Source: Neonectria sp. B-13 (lineage: Eukaryota > Ascomycota > Sordariomycetes > Hypocreales > Nectriaceae). From it: a stretch of 64,000 nucleotides of DNA. The stretch lies in assembly GCA_002682825.1 (NCBI GenBank), contig NOKP01000004.1, positions 2,043,607-2,107,606 of the forward strand, written 5' to 3'. A program made the translations under genes and the position numbers. This document shows positions 45,601-54,824 of the stretch, in pieces; within the stretch, counting starts at the first letter, position 1; the number at the start of each line of letters is the position of its first letter. Below the pieces are notes generated by a model. The model worked only from the letters and a program-made list of their open reading frames with translations, made no database searches and was not told the origin of the DNA.

Positions 45601-47389
45601 CATCGACGTCATCGTCATCGTCGTGAGCGCGGTCATACTGCCTCAAGTCATAGTCATCACCGGGTCGGTCGCCGCCATCCACATATTGCTCTTCTTCGCT
45701 CGATCCATCTGCATCCTCGTCCTCCTCTCCCTCAAAGAACACATCCTGGGCATTGTTGCTCGTGGTCCCTTCCTGGCGAATAGGGGTAGTCCCAGGTTCA
45801 GACCCTTCGGAAGGAGAAGGCGATCGTTCTTCGCTGGAAGCACGTCCTCTCGCAGGAGAAGAGCTGAGAATCTCAACTGGGTCGTCGGCGCTGTTATGGG
45901 TTGGTGCCACGGACAGTGGTGTCGATGAGACTCCTGTAGGCCATGCGCTTTGTGGTTGTGGGAGACCCTGATACGGAGCAAAGAACTGAGTGTCGGTTCC
46001 AAAGGGAGGGATAGGCTCTTCCGCTATTTGTGAGTCAGGGTGAGAACCCTGGGATGGCAGGTTTTCTTGGGCTTCGATAGTAGTTGGAGGAAGGCCAGTG
46101 TTGTCGAGGAATGACGTCGGATAATCTTCCGATATGGGAATGTCGCCGATAGAGTCTTGCAAGATCTCCTCACTGCGAGAGACCTGGAATAGATTTGGGC
46201 CGGTTGGGTATAGCAAGGGTTCTGAGGTTGAGAAGCCAAATGCTAACCCTGTGTCCACATTGGCAGGCGAATGGCCCAAAAACCCAGCAGATAGCTCATT
46301 AGTATGTTGCTGCTCGTCCATTGAACCTTGGAGACGTAAAGAGTGGTCCAGCACTGAATTCTCCGCCGCAATTGGCTTCGTCCTAGGAAGTGGTGTTGGG
46401 GTGGAATAGGGGAAGGCAAAAGCTGAACGAGACTCGGCCAAGACCTGGACACTGTGCATCGGAGTGAAGTCGACATCCATCGTTTGGCATCCCTCATCAA
46501 CCATGGATGGCCGCGGCGGCGTGTCCATACGGACGTCCGCCACTTCTTGGTTCACCCTGGTACCCTCGGGTCGCTCTTCGGTTTCGGTTCCATTCGCTTC
46601 AGCTGATTCCGCTTGCTCATTTTCGACTTCAGGGCTGGGTGATCGACTGCTATATCTCCAGGCATTGGCTGGTAGACTAAAGCGTGACTTTTTCTTGGCC
46701 TTGCTCTTTCGGCCCACATCTTCATCGAATATGTCGAGGCCTCCTTCGAACAAAGATCCATAGGAAACCCGAGCGCGTTTGATGAAAGCCGGCGAGGCAA
46801 ACTCTTGGGGTTCGAACGATGGGGACGCCGGTCGCTTTGTCGAGATTGGGATATCTGGCGATCCTGGTAAGGGTATTGCGAGGTCGGATGTCGATGGTGG
46901 TTCGTTGGGGGATTCATCAGGGGGGGCTGAGCTGTCTGTTATGCCATTTGTCGCATCCACATCTATCTGTATCGTCTTTTCCTCATGCGAGTCGGCTCTC
47001 TTGATTATCAGGCTAAGGCGATTGGCAAATTCAAGTTGCCATTCCAACGTGCTCCCAGCCAGCTGCGTATTTGTTTCGTTCTTCTCCCACTGCACACCAT
47101 CCAAGCTCAGGCGGATCTCGTCGCCGCCTCCCACCACAGCGTATGCGACAGCCTTTGCGGCAGCGCCATGGAACCGGATGCGAACCTGGCCTTTTTCGCG
47201 TCGGAGTCGGAAGTCGCGCTCGGCGACGATGAATGCGATGGACTTGGTGACGATGCTGAAGGGCCAGGTGATGGTGATGGCGCCATCGACAACCCGTGTC
47301 TTCTGGTCGGAGATGTCGGGGCTCAGGAGAGCAATCGGGGTTGGTTCGGCGGTGCGAATAGCGTCGTGCAATGGCTCGTTGTCGGGCAT
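42689..47389 (-). CDS. Large acidic protein with C-terminal Telo_bind (POT1/Cdc13-type) OB-fold domain
   Basis: Single-exon gene for 1566 residues. The C-terminal part (about residues 1385-1540) reads LPEFLSLKTLRNSLHQATDI, then RPKHGPRDYMLTLNLIDPSV, VAHIFRPHLSSLPVVHSGDV and VVSMKSRGFGVRAGDASAWA. This order (partition of the ligand, a D-P-S beta strand, F-R-P-x-x-x-x-L-P, then G-D-V-V) is the pattern of the Telo_bind/POT1 first OB fold that binds single-stranded telomeric DNA. The first 120 residues form a separate compact beta-rich domain (TRVVDGAITITWPFSIV, DEIRLSLDGVQW). The middle, some 1000 residues, is very acidic and probably disordered. I do not recognise it as the canonical Pot1, which is shorter and has the OB fold at the N-terminus; a telomere or chromatin role is inference. 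It is divergent from the FMO gene. Confidence 0.75.
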   Translation of the reverse strand: MPDNEPLHDAIRTAEPTPIALLSPDISDQKTRVVDGAITITWPFSIVTKSIAFIVAERDFRLRREKGQVRIRFHGAAAKAVAYAVVGGGDEIRLSLDGVQWEKNETNTQLAGSTLEWQLEFANRLSLIIKRADSHEEKTIQIDVDATNGITDSSAPPDESPNEPPSTSDLAIPLPGSPDIPISTKRPASPSFEPQEFASPAFIKRARVSYGSLFEGGLDIFDEDVGRKSKAKKKSRFSLPANAWRYSSRSPSPEVENEQAESAEANGTETEERPEGTRVNQEVADVRMDTPPRPSMVDEGCQTMDVDFTPMHSVQVLAESRSAFAFPYSTPTPLPRTKPIAAENSVLDHSLRLQGSMDEQQHTNELSAGFLGHSPANVDTGLAFGFSTSEPLLYPTGPNLFQVSRSEEILQDSIGDIPISEDYPTSFLDNTGLPPTTIEAQENLPSQGSHPDSQIAEEPIPPFGTDTQFFAPYQGLPQPQSAWPTGVSSTPLSVAPTHNSADDPVEILSSSPARGRASSEERSPSPSEGSEPGTTPIRQEGTTSNNAQDVFFEGEEDEDADGSSEEEQYVDGGDRPGDDYDLRQYDRAHDDDDDVDESEEDPVLDKNDLGSQVINPPGVEDVEEMEEEEDEQEESDEEAEEYEGRELEGPEHGEFERDAEGECYSDEEDYDEEDEEEMEDYESDEDDGPSGPATSNEPVFISLLSDSDDDDDEEDKIEPELEKEPPLDGALEKPEQAEETDESEGLHEPEETGGSEEPEETERLEVVEEEVVEKSPIASDEKSRELDLADNTLETARNLDISAPVNDMDIDDKPEPSMLPTTTESMDVTEAPRSEVTKELDALFHHALYQSIPGAGDFREPDGQQDQDPRPIVVGIESPDQEANVTPVVEESKGEAKEVDCIERPERPLPATEQPAGSTDAMDVDETNEVHVEESEDTTAAADQEIADTTDDVKGARGAITEGSLATIDNDRESLGEVSKAAGSSITPGNVVQPLSTSSAPAQEIDLKQGSADPTPDTQGQGQVKSPDATMQDASQVDVAADPGPPQEMDVPETGDGEGVGEANSPRQLATAGQLAPDGQMSPPATQITPQTQPSQQNDDHTLSQATSILSHQEEHGHLPTPGETQLDEAEMENYHPPEEHDGQTDEDDLGLENQIMAEFLQHSPAKHDNAQQHANPAPSSPQAAPELTEVPRGSKSTGVAPTPDALITVKSLRSRGHRSTKSKSSDISQPDPSILLAKATTTITQPNDDVKASTSPTTLRITRSKADQTDPSIQLARASTHTGGTKGKGRGRDEVDEADNSPSAKLRVSRSRATDRNDPSIQLAKGPSSSTRQSRRQVTPEPTRSTRSASRGVVQSGNTPDTAASVLKSPSVAGSLVAAEDENIGAVKLQLLKSLRTSLPEFLSLKTLRNSLHQATDILAVATTTPAQPHRPKHGPRDYMLTLNLIDPSVAPTGVSVAHIFRPHLSSLPVVHSGDVVLLRRVQVVSMKSRGFGVRAGDASAWAVFEKTDEEMLPQIKGPPVEVTEKEIKYAEGLRRWWSLQDDKALEKIERASRKVSEAGKEDLK

Positions 47390-48015
47390 CTTGGCGGCGG
47401 TCGTGCACCAGCTAATGGCGGTCGCGGGGAACTCGCGAGTTGTCGGTCATGGGCGTGGTGCGACGTCAAAGGCAGACACGGTTCGAGGGCGGGTTCATGG
47501 AGTTGGTGGTAGAAGGATGAAGCCGTTAGAGCGGCAGTGGCATCGCGTCGGCGACCAGAGTCCTGTGGCAGGTTGTGGCTGCGTTGCTTCTGTTGTTGTT
47601 TTCTAGCCGTTTGTTTGTTGGCCGTTGAGAAGCTGTTTGCGAAGCTCCCCTCGAAACCTGAGGTAGGAACGCGGAAGCTCCCACGGCAAAATGTCCCGAA
47701 TGGGAAGGCGGTGTGTTCAGTACCGGGCGTTGTGGGTCACGCTTCAAAGTGGCGCCCGTGTGGGACGAGACGGCGCCCTTCCGAGTCACTTAGACGTTGT
47801 GTGGTCAGTAGTCGCTGTGGTGTTGAGCACGACATAGCTGATAGTTCCATTCCCCACTCGCCCTGTCAGATAGGAGAGGAGCCACCACCGTTTGAGAGGC
47901 ATCTGAATTTTTTTGTATTTATTATACCGGTAATAGAATTTTCACTGGGTTTTCCCTCCTTCAGCAAAAAGCCGTAGCCCGTCCGCCGAAGCTGCAAGAA
48001 AAGAAACCTTCCACA
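47390..48015. other. Divergent promoter region, 626 bp
   Basis: This separates the start codons of the Telo_bind-domain gene (-) and the FMO gene (+). Just before the FMO start it is AT-rich (about 47908-47940). I see no further site I would defend. Confidence 0.55.
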
Positions 48016-49431
48016 ATGGGCTCCTATCCACCAGGCGGCTTCGACGTGAAGAGGGTTGCCATCATCGGCGCCGGACCAGCCGGGCTTGCGGCCGCCAAAT
48101 ACCTCACGGCGCAGTCGGCATTCCAGGAGGTTGTCATCTTTGAGCAGCAGGACCAGGTCGGCGGAATCTGGAACTACACCGGCCTCGCCCCGGGCTCGTG
48201 CCGGGCGCCGCAGGAGGACCCCTTCTGCCCGCCGGACGAGCCCATCCGCCTCTCGTCCAACGCGGCGCCCATCTTTACGTCGCCAATGTACGAGAATCTC
48301 CACGCCAACATCCCCGCGTCCATCATGGGCTTTTCCTGCCTGAAGTTTCCCGATCATGCGAGGTTGTTCCCGGAGCGGACCATGATCCAGGAGTATCTCG
48401 TCGAGTACGCCCGAGATGTCCGGGGTCTGGTCCGGTTCAGCCAAAAGGTCAGCCGGGTCACTCTCACTCCGAGAGACGGCCACGACCGGTGGGAGGTGGA
48501 AACTGAGTCTAGTGTCGACGGCCGTGTCACCAGGGATACGTTTGACGCCGTCGTCGTCGCCAACGGTCACTACACAACCCCCTTTGTCCCCGACATGAAG
48601 AACATGCAAGAGTTCAATGAGAATTACCCCGGGGTCATCACTCACTCAAAGCAGTACCGCACACCGCATCCCTTCCAGGATCAGAAGGTGGTCGTAGTGG
48701 GCAACGGCCCATCCGGTCTGGACATTGCGTTCCAGATCAACCAAGAATGCAGGGAGCCCGTTCTCTTGTCCGTTCGGCATCCCACATTGCCCGAGCGGCT
48801 GGCCCAGGCGGGGTGTGAAGAAACCACTGAGATTGAGGAGTTCCTCGTGGAGGAGAAGGGGGTCCGTTTTAAAGATGGCCGGATCGAGACAGATGTTGAC
48901 GCCATCGTCATATGCACAGGGTTTTTGTACAGCTACCCGTTCCTCCCCGACATGGCGCACAAACTACTCACGAGTGGGCGAGGCGTCAACGGGCTGTACC
49001 AACACCTTTTCCACGTCCAGCACCCGACTCTGGTCTTCCCAAGCCTCAACATGAAGGCCGCCCCGTGGCCGCTCTCTGAGAGCCAGGCTGCCGCTTTCTC
49101 GGCCGTCTGGTCTAACAACCTCCAGTTGCCGCCCAGAGAAGAGATGGAGGCGTGGAGCCAGGAGCTGCAGCGACAGGAAGGCGACTCGCTGCACGTCTTC
49201 AAGCCTTTGGGCGACGGTCACTACATAAACGCTCTCCACGACTGGGTCATGACGGCCAAAAAGCCTGGGAAGACACCACCGCATTGGAACGATGAGGCCA
49301 TGTGGCAGCGGGGCGTCTTTCTCGAAGCAAAGGCACGGTTTGAGCTGTTAGGGTGCACCGCCCAGACTCTAGAGGAGCTCGGCTTCCATTACAAACCGGG
49401 GAACTGGGCCGATGATATAGAAGAACAATAG
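48016..49431 (+). CDS. Flavin-containing monooxygenase (FMO family)
   Basis: Single-exon gene for 471 residues. FMOs use FAD, NADPH and oxygen to oxidise nitrogen or sulfur atoms of small molecules; yeast Fmo1 oxidises thiols such as glutathione. Visible motifs: FAD-binding GAGPAG (18-23) in VAIIGAGPAGLAAAKYL; GGIWNYTG; the FMO fingerprint region YPGVITHSKQYR (F/Y-x-G-x3-H-x3-Y); NADPH-binding GNGPSG (229-234); and the C-terminal CTGFLYSYPFLP, equivalent to the ATG motif. Length is normal, and the frame starts at the only good Met (ACAATGGGC context). It could act in redox balance or in detoxification; the substrate is unknown. The aminotransferase gene downstream is on the same strand but 564 bases away, with no sign of a cluster. 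Confidence 0.92.
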   Translation: MGSYPPGGFDVKRVAIIGAGPAGLAAAKYLTAQSAFQEVVIFEQQDQVGGIWNYTGLAPGSCRAPQEDPFCPPDEPIRLSSNAAPIFTSPMYENLHANIPASIMGFSCLKFPDHARLFPERTMIQEYLVEYARDVRGLVRFSQKVSRVTLTPRDGHDRWEVETESSVDGRVTRDTFDAVVVANGHYTTPFVPDMKNMQEFNENYPGVITHSKQYRTPHPFQDQKVVVVGNGPSGLDIAFQINQECREPVLLSVRHPTLPERLAQAGCEETTEIEEFLVEEKGVRFKDGRIETDVDAIVICTGFLYSYPFLPDMAHKLLTSGRGVNGLYQHLFHVQHPTLVFPSLNMKAAPWPLSESQAAAFSAVWSNNLQLPPREEMEAWSQELQRQEGDSLHVFKPLGDGHYINALHDWVMTAKKPGKTPPHWNDEAMWQRGVFLEAKARFELLGCTAQTLEELGFHYKPGNWADDIEEQ

Positions 49432-49995
49432 GCTAAGAGGAAAAGACAGTGTATTCTAGAAAATCCCATGAAACATAGAGACTACGAAGTACCCCTCAGC
49501 CCCCGTGACCTAGTACCGTCAGATGCCATCGATATCACGACATCCGATCCCCTCCAACCCCAGACCGATCCCCCCCGGTTTACCCTAGACAACCCCTGGT
49601 CGAGCACCTTTCTACGCATCTTAAGCATCTTACGCATCTAAGGGCAATCTAGATCCAAGCCCACTGCGACGGTTTACCTAAGAATAGCTCCCCATTGCGT
49701 AACCCGTTGGCAGCATCCCACTCCGGGGTCGGGGAATTATGGGGTTGGGTATGATGCATTCATGTTGTGATCCTGGATAAGAATGACGGGGGCTAGTGGG
49801 ATGGATGGATTTGTAATGACGGACTCTATACCGCAATCGGGGAGCAACCCCCCGGACGATTTGCCGACTAGATAGGTAGCCAAGAGATAAGATAATACTT
49901 GAAGGGAATCGAACGTCTTTCTCGCATCAAACCCTAGCTTTAGACCAAATATCAATTGGTTTCTACTGAGAAAGCCTCAACTAAGCTTCCTTGTC
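49432..49995. other. Intergenic region: FMO 3' end and aminotransferase promoter
   Basis: About 560 bases. It includes a TACGAAGTA element (49483-49491), repeated CATCTTA/GCATCTTA near 49618-49640, and AACCCTAG near 49930. No gene is seen. Confidence 0.55.
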
Positions 49996-52165
49996 ATGTC
50001 TCCCTCTGCAACTGGCGAAGCTGCGGTGGCATCGCTGCCGCCGCCCCGGGATCTCTCCCACCACTACTCAATCATTACAAAGAAGCGGGATCCTAGCAAG
50101 ATCAAAGCGTTTTACAAGTTCGCCCGGATCCCGGGCATCAGCAATTTCTCGGGAGGTACGTTCCTCTCTCTTCTCCTCACTGGTGTATCGTCGTCCCCGC
50201 CCGCGACGCCGTCCGGAACCTCCGAAACCTCGACGTGTGACCGCCGGGTGTGGGTGGGACGGATGACCGCCCCGATTTGTATATATGTTTATCTCAACAG
50301 CATGCTGACATGACCGTTTCCAGGCATGCCAAATGTGAAATACTTTCCCTTTGACACCCTCGAAGCACAAGTCTCCAAGGCCGATCGATGGACACCCTCG
50401 CCCAACGACCCGCTGGCAGAGACGAGCGGGACGACCAAGAAGATCTCGGGCCTCTCAAATGCCACGGCCCCGGCGAGCAGTGGCCTCCTGCCAGACCCTG
50501 ACTTCGAGGCAACGTCGGCGCGCATCACGATACCCAAGGTTCTCAACCAGCCCGAGCCAGCACTTAAGCTCGACCTCTCCACGGCGCTCCAGTACGGCCT
50601 TTCCCAGGGCTATCCGCCCCTGTATTCGTTCGTCCGCCAGTTCACCCGCGATGTCCTCCACCCCAACGTGCCCTACAAGGGCGGCCCGGAGATCATCATG
50701 ACCAACGGCTCCACGGATGGCTTCTCCAAGGTGCTCGAGCTCATCGTCGACCCCTGGCACGCCGGCGTCCACCCGGTGGAAGACCGCCCCGGCTTCCTGT
50801 GCGAGTCCTTCGTCTTCGGGAACATCCTCTCGCAGGCGAAGCCCCACGGCATTCAAGTCGTGCCCGTCGAGCTGGACTCACAGGGCATGCTCGCTGAAGG
50901 CCCAGGCGGCTTGCGCGAGGTGCTGCAGAACTGGGATCCCAAGAACGGCCGGAGACCGCACTTCATTTACACCGTGACGTGAGTAGTCTCCCTTGCCCCT
51001 GATCGATCGGCGACGGGAGGTGAGCAAGTGGCATCGGCACTGTGACGCTGACCACCCACTCGTTTGTGTAGCATGGGCCACAACCCCACGAGCGGCATCC
51101 AATCCGTGGTGCGGAGGAAGCAGCTTTACGCAATTGCGAGCGAGTACGATCTCCTCATCATCGAGGATGAGCCGTACTGGTACCTGCAGTTCCCTGCTGC
51201 TCGAGTTGAGCAGGCCAAGGCGAGGGGCCTGGTGATCCCCCAGAGCGAGGAGACGTACAAGTTCCCCAAGAAGTCCGGCTTCGACTTCATCGACTCTCTC
51301 GTCCCCTCGTACCTGAACATCGACGTCGACGGTCGGGTCATCCGCCTGGACACCTTCTCCAAGACGATCGCCCCTGGCTGCAGACTGGGATGGATCACCG
51401 CCCAGCCGACCATCATTGAGCGTTTCCTTCGGTGAGTTTAGTAAACACACGGCCCGTACCTTTTCCTATCTGACCGTGACGTCGTACAGCATCACCGAGG
51501 CCACCACCCAACAGCCCTCCGGCTTCGTGCAATCCCTGATCGCCGAGCTGATCAAGGGCCCGCAGCCGGCCGCCACCGTGGCCGCTTTCAACGCCCTCTC
51601 CCTCAAGGATAAGGTCACCTTTGGCGGGTGGAAGCTCGACGGCTGGGTGCGATGGCTCGCTGGTCTCCGGGGCGAGTACGAGCGCCGCATGGTCCTCATG
51701 TGCTCCATCCTCGAGGAGAACACCTTCCAGCTCAAGCAGTCCACGCCCGTCCGCCAGACCGATGCCGAATGGGGCGTCATCACCAAGACCCGGCTGCTGA
51801 CCTTTGACTGGGCTCACGGCGGCATGTTCGTCTGGGCTCGCATCCACTTCGAGAACCACCCGCTCTTCGAGGCCAAGGGCGTCGACATCCCCGTCCTCGA
51901 CGGCCCGACCCTCGCGAATGCGTTCCTGATCTTCACCACTCACGCGCCCAACCTCGTCCTCGGGTCTCCTGGTACCATCTTCAGCGCCACGCCCGAGATC
52001 CTGGCTGAGCGAGGCTGGCGTTATGCGCGCCTGTGTTTCGCAGCCGAGAGCGACGAGAACATCGAGTCCGGTTCTAGGAGGTACGTCAGCGCTCTCCAGA
52101 AATTCTGGAGAATCAAGGACGTTGCCGACATCGAGAAGCTGGTCAAGGAGTTGCCGACATCGTAA
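49996..52165 (+). CDS. PLP-dependent aminotransferase, Aro8/aromatic or aminoadipate type
   Basis: Four exons (49996-50155, 50324-50978, 51072-51431, 51490-52165) give 616 residues. It is a fold-type I, class I/II aminotransferase related to fungal Aro8 enzymes, which transaminate aromatic amino acids and 2-aminoadipate with 2-oxoglutarate. Key parts: SQGYPPLYSFVRQF, NGSTDGFSKVLEL, the NPTSG turn after exon 3 begins (TVTMGHNPTSG), IIEDEPYWYLQF (Asp and Tyr of the PLP pocket), the Schiff-base Lys at about 369 in DTFSKTIAPGCRLGW, and the C-terminal Arg region GWRYARLCFAAESDENIE. The extra length (Aro8 of yeast is 500) comes from inserts seen in filamentous homologues. The first intron is 168 nt, longer than usual, with GCTGACATGACC as branch-site region. 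Splice phases all agree. Exact substrate is unknown. Confidence 0.9.
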
Positions 52166-52777
52166 GGCAAGGGCAGACACCACCAAAATTGGTAGATAGA
52201 GTATGAATTAAAGACACAAAATTTCCACAAGTCGTAACGCTTTTTCAGACGAGTGATAAGGATCCTATGCGCGACATTTGGAACTGGGCGGACACTACTT
52301 GATGTAGCAATGTGGCAGTCTTGCGAGTACGCAGTGTAAGACTTGAGACAGCCATGCCGGTCTCATTTGGATCACCTGTCAGCTCCCTACGTTGCCATGT
52401 GATTGGCCTAGACGGGCGGTGTAAAATGAGACCAATGTCTACACTAATTGCGCCATAGATAGGCGGTTGACTCGGCAGATCGGGATGATCAGGTAGCCAT
52501 TAAATCATCCTACTATTCACCAATTCTGTCACGAGGGAATGGCAGGAGGAAGTTGTACTTGGCAGTAATGATGACAGATGGGGTATTCCACAACGTAGGT
52601 AGGTATTTGGGAGTCAAAGACCGAATGTCAAGTACGAAACGGAATTCATAAAGAGTCAAATCTCTGTTCATTTTTAGGACCTCATCCTTCCAGAAGCCAT
52701 GACGCCTCGATACCAAACCATGCAATACCCGCCACCTATTTCTTCCTAGCCCGCTGCACACCCAGCGAGTTGGACAT
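52166..52777. other. Convergent 3' intergenic region
   Basis: About 610 AT-rich bases between the stop codons of the aminotransferase gene (+) and RPL4 (-). No gene is seen. Confidence 0.6.
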
Positions 52778-54055
52778 TTAATCCTGCTTCTTCTGAGACT
52801 CCTGGACGAAGACAGAAGCGTAGGGGTTCAGGCGGAGCATGACCTGCTTGTTCTTGAGAGGGTTCTTCTTCTGAACAGCGGCACGTCGGGTGATGGCGTC
52901 ACCCTTGGGGGCGTTGAGGGAGCTCTGGATCTCAGAGCTGTTGATCAGGCGGGTGAGATCGGCCTGCGAGACAACGTTGGAAGGCAGGAGGAAGTCGCGC
53001 TTGTGGGCTGAGGGCTCAGTGGTGGTACCGTAGATCTGGTCGAGGGCCTTGAAGGCAGACGAGGTCCAGATGATGAATCGGCCGAGGTGACCACCAGGGG
53101 CGAGCTGGAGGAGGTTGAGGGAGGTAACGGGGGAGGTCTCGACACCGGCGATGTTGCGGAAAGCGGTGACGAGCTCCTTGCCGTCGACCTCGGCATCGTA
53201 AATGACGAGAGGACCACGGCGCTGGGTGTGGCGGCGGCCACGGAGCTTACCCTTACCAGCACGGAGCTTCTTGGTACCCTTAGCCTTCTCGATATCGGCA
53301 CCGGCACCAACAGCCTTCAGGAGGACGAGAGCGGCGGCAGTCTTGGCGATAGAGGCAGCCTCGAAGACAGCAGAGTCAAGGACCAGGGGAACCTCGGGGA
53401 CGGCGGAGATCTGGTGGCCACGGGCCAGGAGGAGGGGAGCGGCAGCGGAGGCAGCCAGGGCGGAGCAGACAGCGTATCGCCTAGGTTTCGAACGTTAGTT
53501 GTGCCCTTCGGGTTCCAATTTGAGAAACAACTCACTTCTGGCCCTGGTTGATCTTGACGTGCCACTTGCGCCAGATCTTGGTGGGAGCGAACATGCGACC
53601 GGATCGGCACATGTTACCGAAGGCAGCCTGACCAGCACGGTGAGTACCACCACCGGAGACACGGGGGATACGGGCGACAGCACGACCTAGAATATTCATG
53701 TTAGCCGCAAGTTCGGCATCTCGTTGACTCCGGTTTCAAAGCAGATCCTCAGTCGGGCAACTCGCTGGCGCCCTGCTGAACCGCCTATGCCACCCCACAC
53801 AATCCCACAGAATATTCTATCACCCAGAGGGGAAAAAAGTGTTCACTAACCAGTTCCCCAGGACTCAGCAGAGGTCTGGTGACCAGCCTTCTCGCTCACA
53901 GCGTAGGGCTGACGCTTGTTCTTGGCCATGCCGGTGTGAACCTGCTGGACGATATCCGGTCGGATCGGGCTGGTGAAGACGGCGGGGATGGGGTGGGTAG
54001 CTCCCGTAGGAGTACCATCTTTGCCGATGATAGAGACGGTAGGTCGCGAAGCCAT
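52778..54055 (-). CDS. RPL4: 60S ribosomal protein uL4 (Rpl4)
   Basis: Three exons on the minus strand (54055-53851, 53686-53536, 53480-52778) give 352 residues (yeast Rpl4 has 362). uL4 is a 60S protein that lines the polypeptide exit tunnel. Diagnostic stretches: [52 protein letters not shown] (joined across intron 1), [18 protein letters not shown], and the tunnel-loop region [20 protein letters not shown]. The eukaryote-specific tail ends [20 protein letters not shown]. Intron 1 is 164 nt, intron 2 is 55 nt. A further intron is likely in the 5' UTR (54076-54150), as is common for fungal ribosomal protein genes. Codon use is strongly biased, as expected for a highly expressed gene. Confidence 0.98.
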
Positions 54056-54075
54056 TTTGAAGGTGGGACTTGGAC

Positions 54076-54150
54076 CTGGTGAAGGGGATTGAGTTAGTAT
54101 TGTTGAGAAGAGATTGGGACAACTATTGAATAGAAGCGCTGGGTGCTTAC
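54076..54150 (-). other. Likely 5' UTR intron of RPL4
   Basis: GTAAGC donor at 54150, ACTAACTCAA branch region and CTTCACCAG acceptor ending at 54076, leaving 20 bases of leader before the RPL4 start codon. Leader introns are frequent in ascomycete ribosomal protein genes. Confidence 0.6.
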
Positions 54151-54253
54151 CGTGATCGTCGGGCGGCGTCGAAATTGGTGATGAAGTGGGAGGTGTAATT
54201 GGGGCTCGCGATAAATTTCACCTGGGTTTTTTCCTGCGGTTTGGTGGGCGGAG

Positions 54254-54260
54254 ACCCTAA
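54254..54260 (-). promoter_or_regulatory. Tbf1-like motif in the RPL4 promoter
   Basis: TTAGGGT on the coding strand (ACCCTAA on +), about 200 bases before the RPL4 start. Tbf1 binds such telomere-like sites at ribosomal protein genes in many ascomycetes. Confidence 0.4.
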
Positions 54261-54303
54261 GCCCCACATCGGCAGCCCATCCAAGCGAATTTTCTTCGTG
54301 AGA

Positions 54304-54311
54304 TCACGTGA
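54304..54311 (-). promoter_or_regulatory. TCACGTGA (Cbf1-type site) in the RPL4 promoter
   Basis: A palindromic TCACGTGA, about 250 bases before the RPL4 start and 44 bases from the Tbf1-like site. In Candida albicans, Tbf1 and Cbf1 act together on ribosomal protein promoters. Confidence 0.45.
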
Positions 54312-54824
54312 CTGAAACATTTGCACAGTGTGTGTCTCTAGTACGTACTCTATGTACTGTCCCCACACTGGCCGATGTGTTCGCGGATGAATAAGCCACA
54401 GTGGCATATGCCCCTTGATCCCTTTGACAGTCCTAAGGCAAACACTTGGGTCACGAACAGGCAATTGAAAGGTACATTAGACCTTACACAAATTTATGTG
54501 GCGATATAAGTCCTCACCCTTCTCGGATCGACATAGAGATACATTGAACTCGGCAGCGATCCCTATTTCTGCTGCTAATTTGCAACATCAATGGCTGCTC
54601 AACGTCGCTGCATGTACCTCTCTCTGCCTTGGCTGGGCTCATGTGGGGCCTGGTACGGAAGTGTTGCCTTAGGACTGTCAACAGGATAACATAAGAGATT
54701 CATAGTTCTGTTGTATCATGAGTCTCATTTTCAATGCATAGCTCATTACATTTGCCTTGACGTGTGTCCATACATCATTATGTCCCCATCTATTGCAAGT
54801 ATCCAGAACTGCGTGAGATTTGGT

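Larger units (their letters stand above)
54056..54824. other. RPL4 promoter and 3' region of the neighbouring gene
   Basis: About 770 bases between the RPL4 start and the stop of the gene at 54825-57946, both on the minus strand. It contains the RPL4 5' UTR intron, a Tbf1-like TTAGGGT and a TCACGTGA site. Confidence 0.6.
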
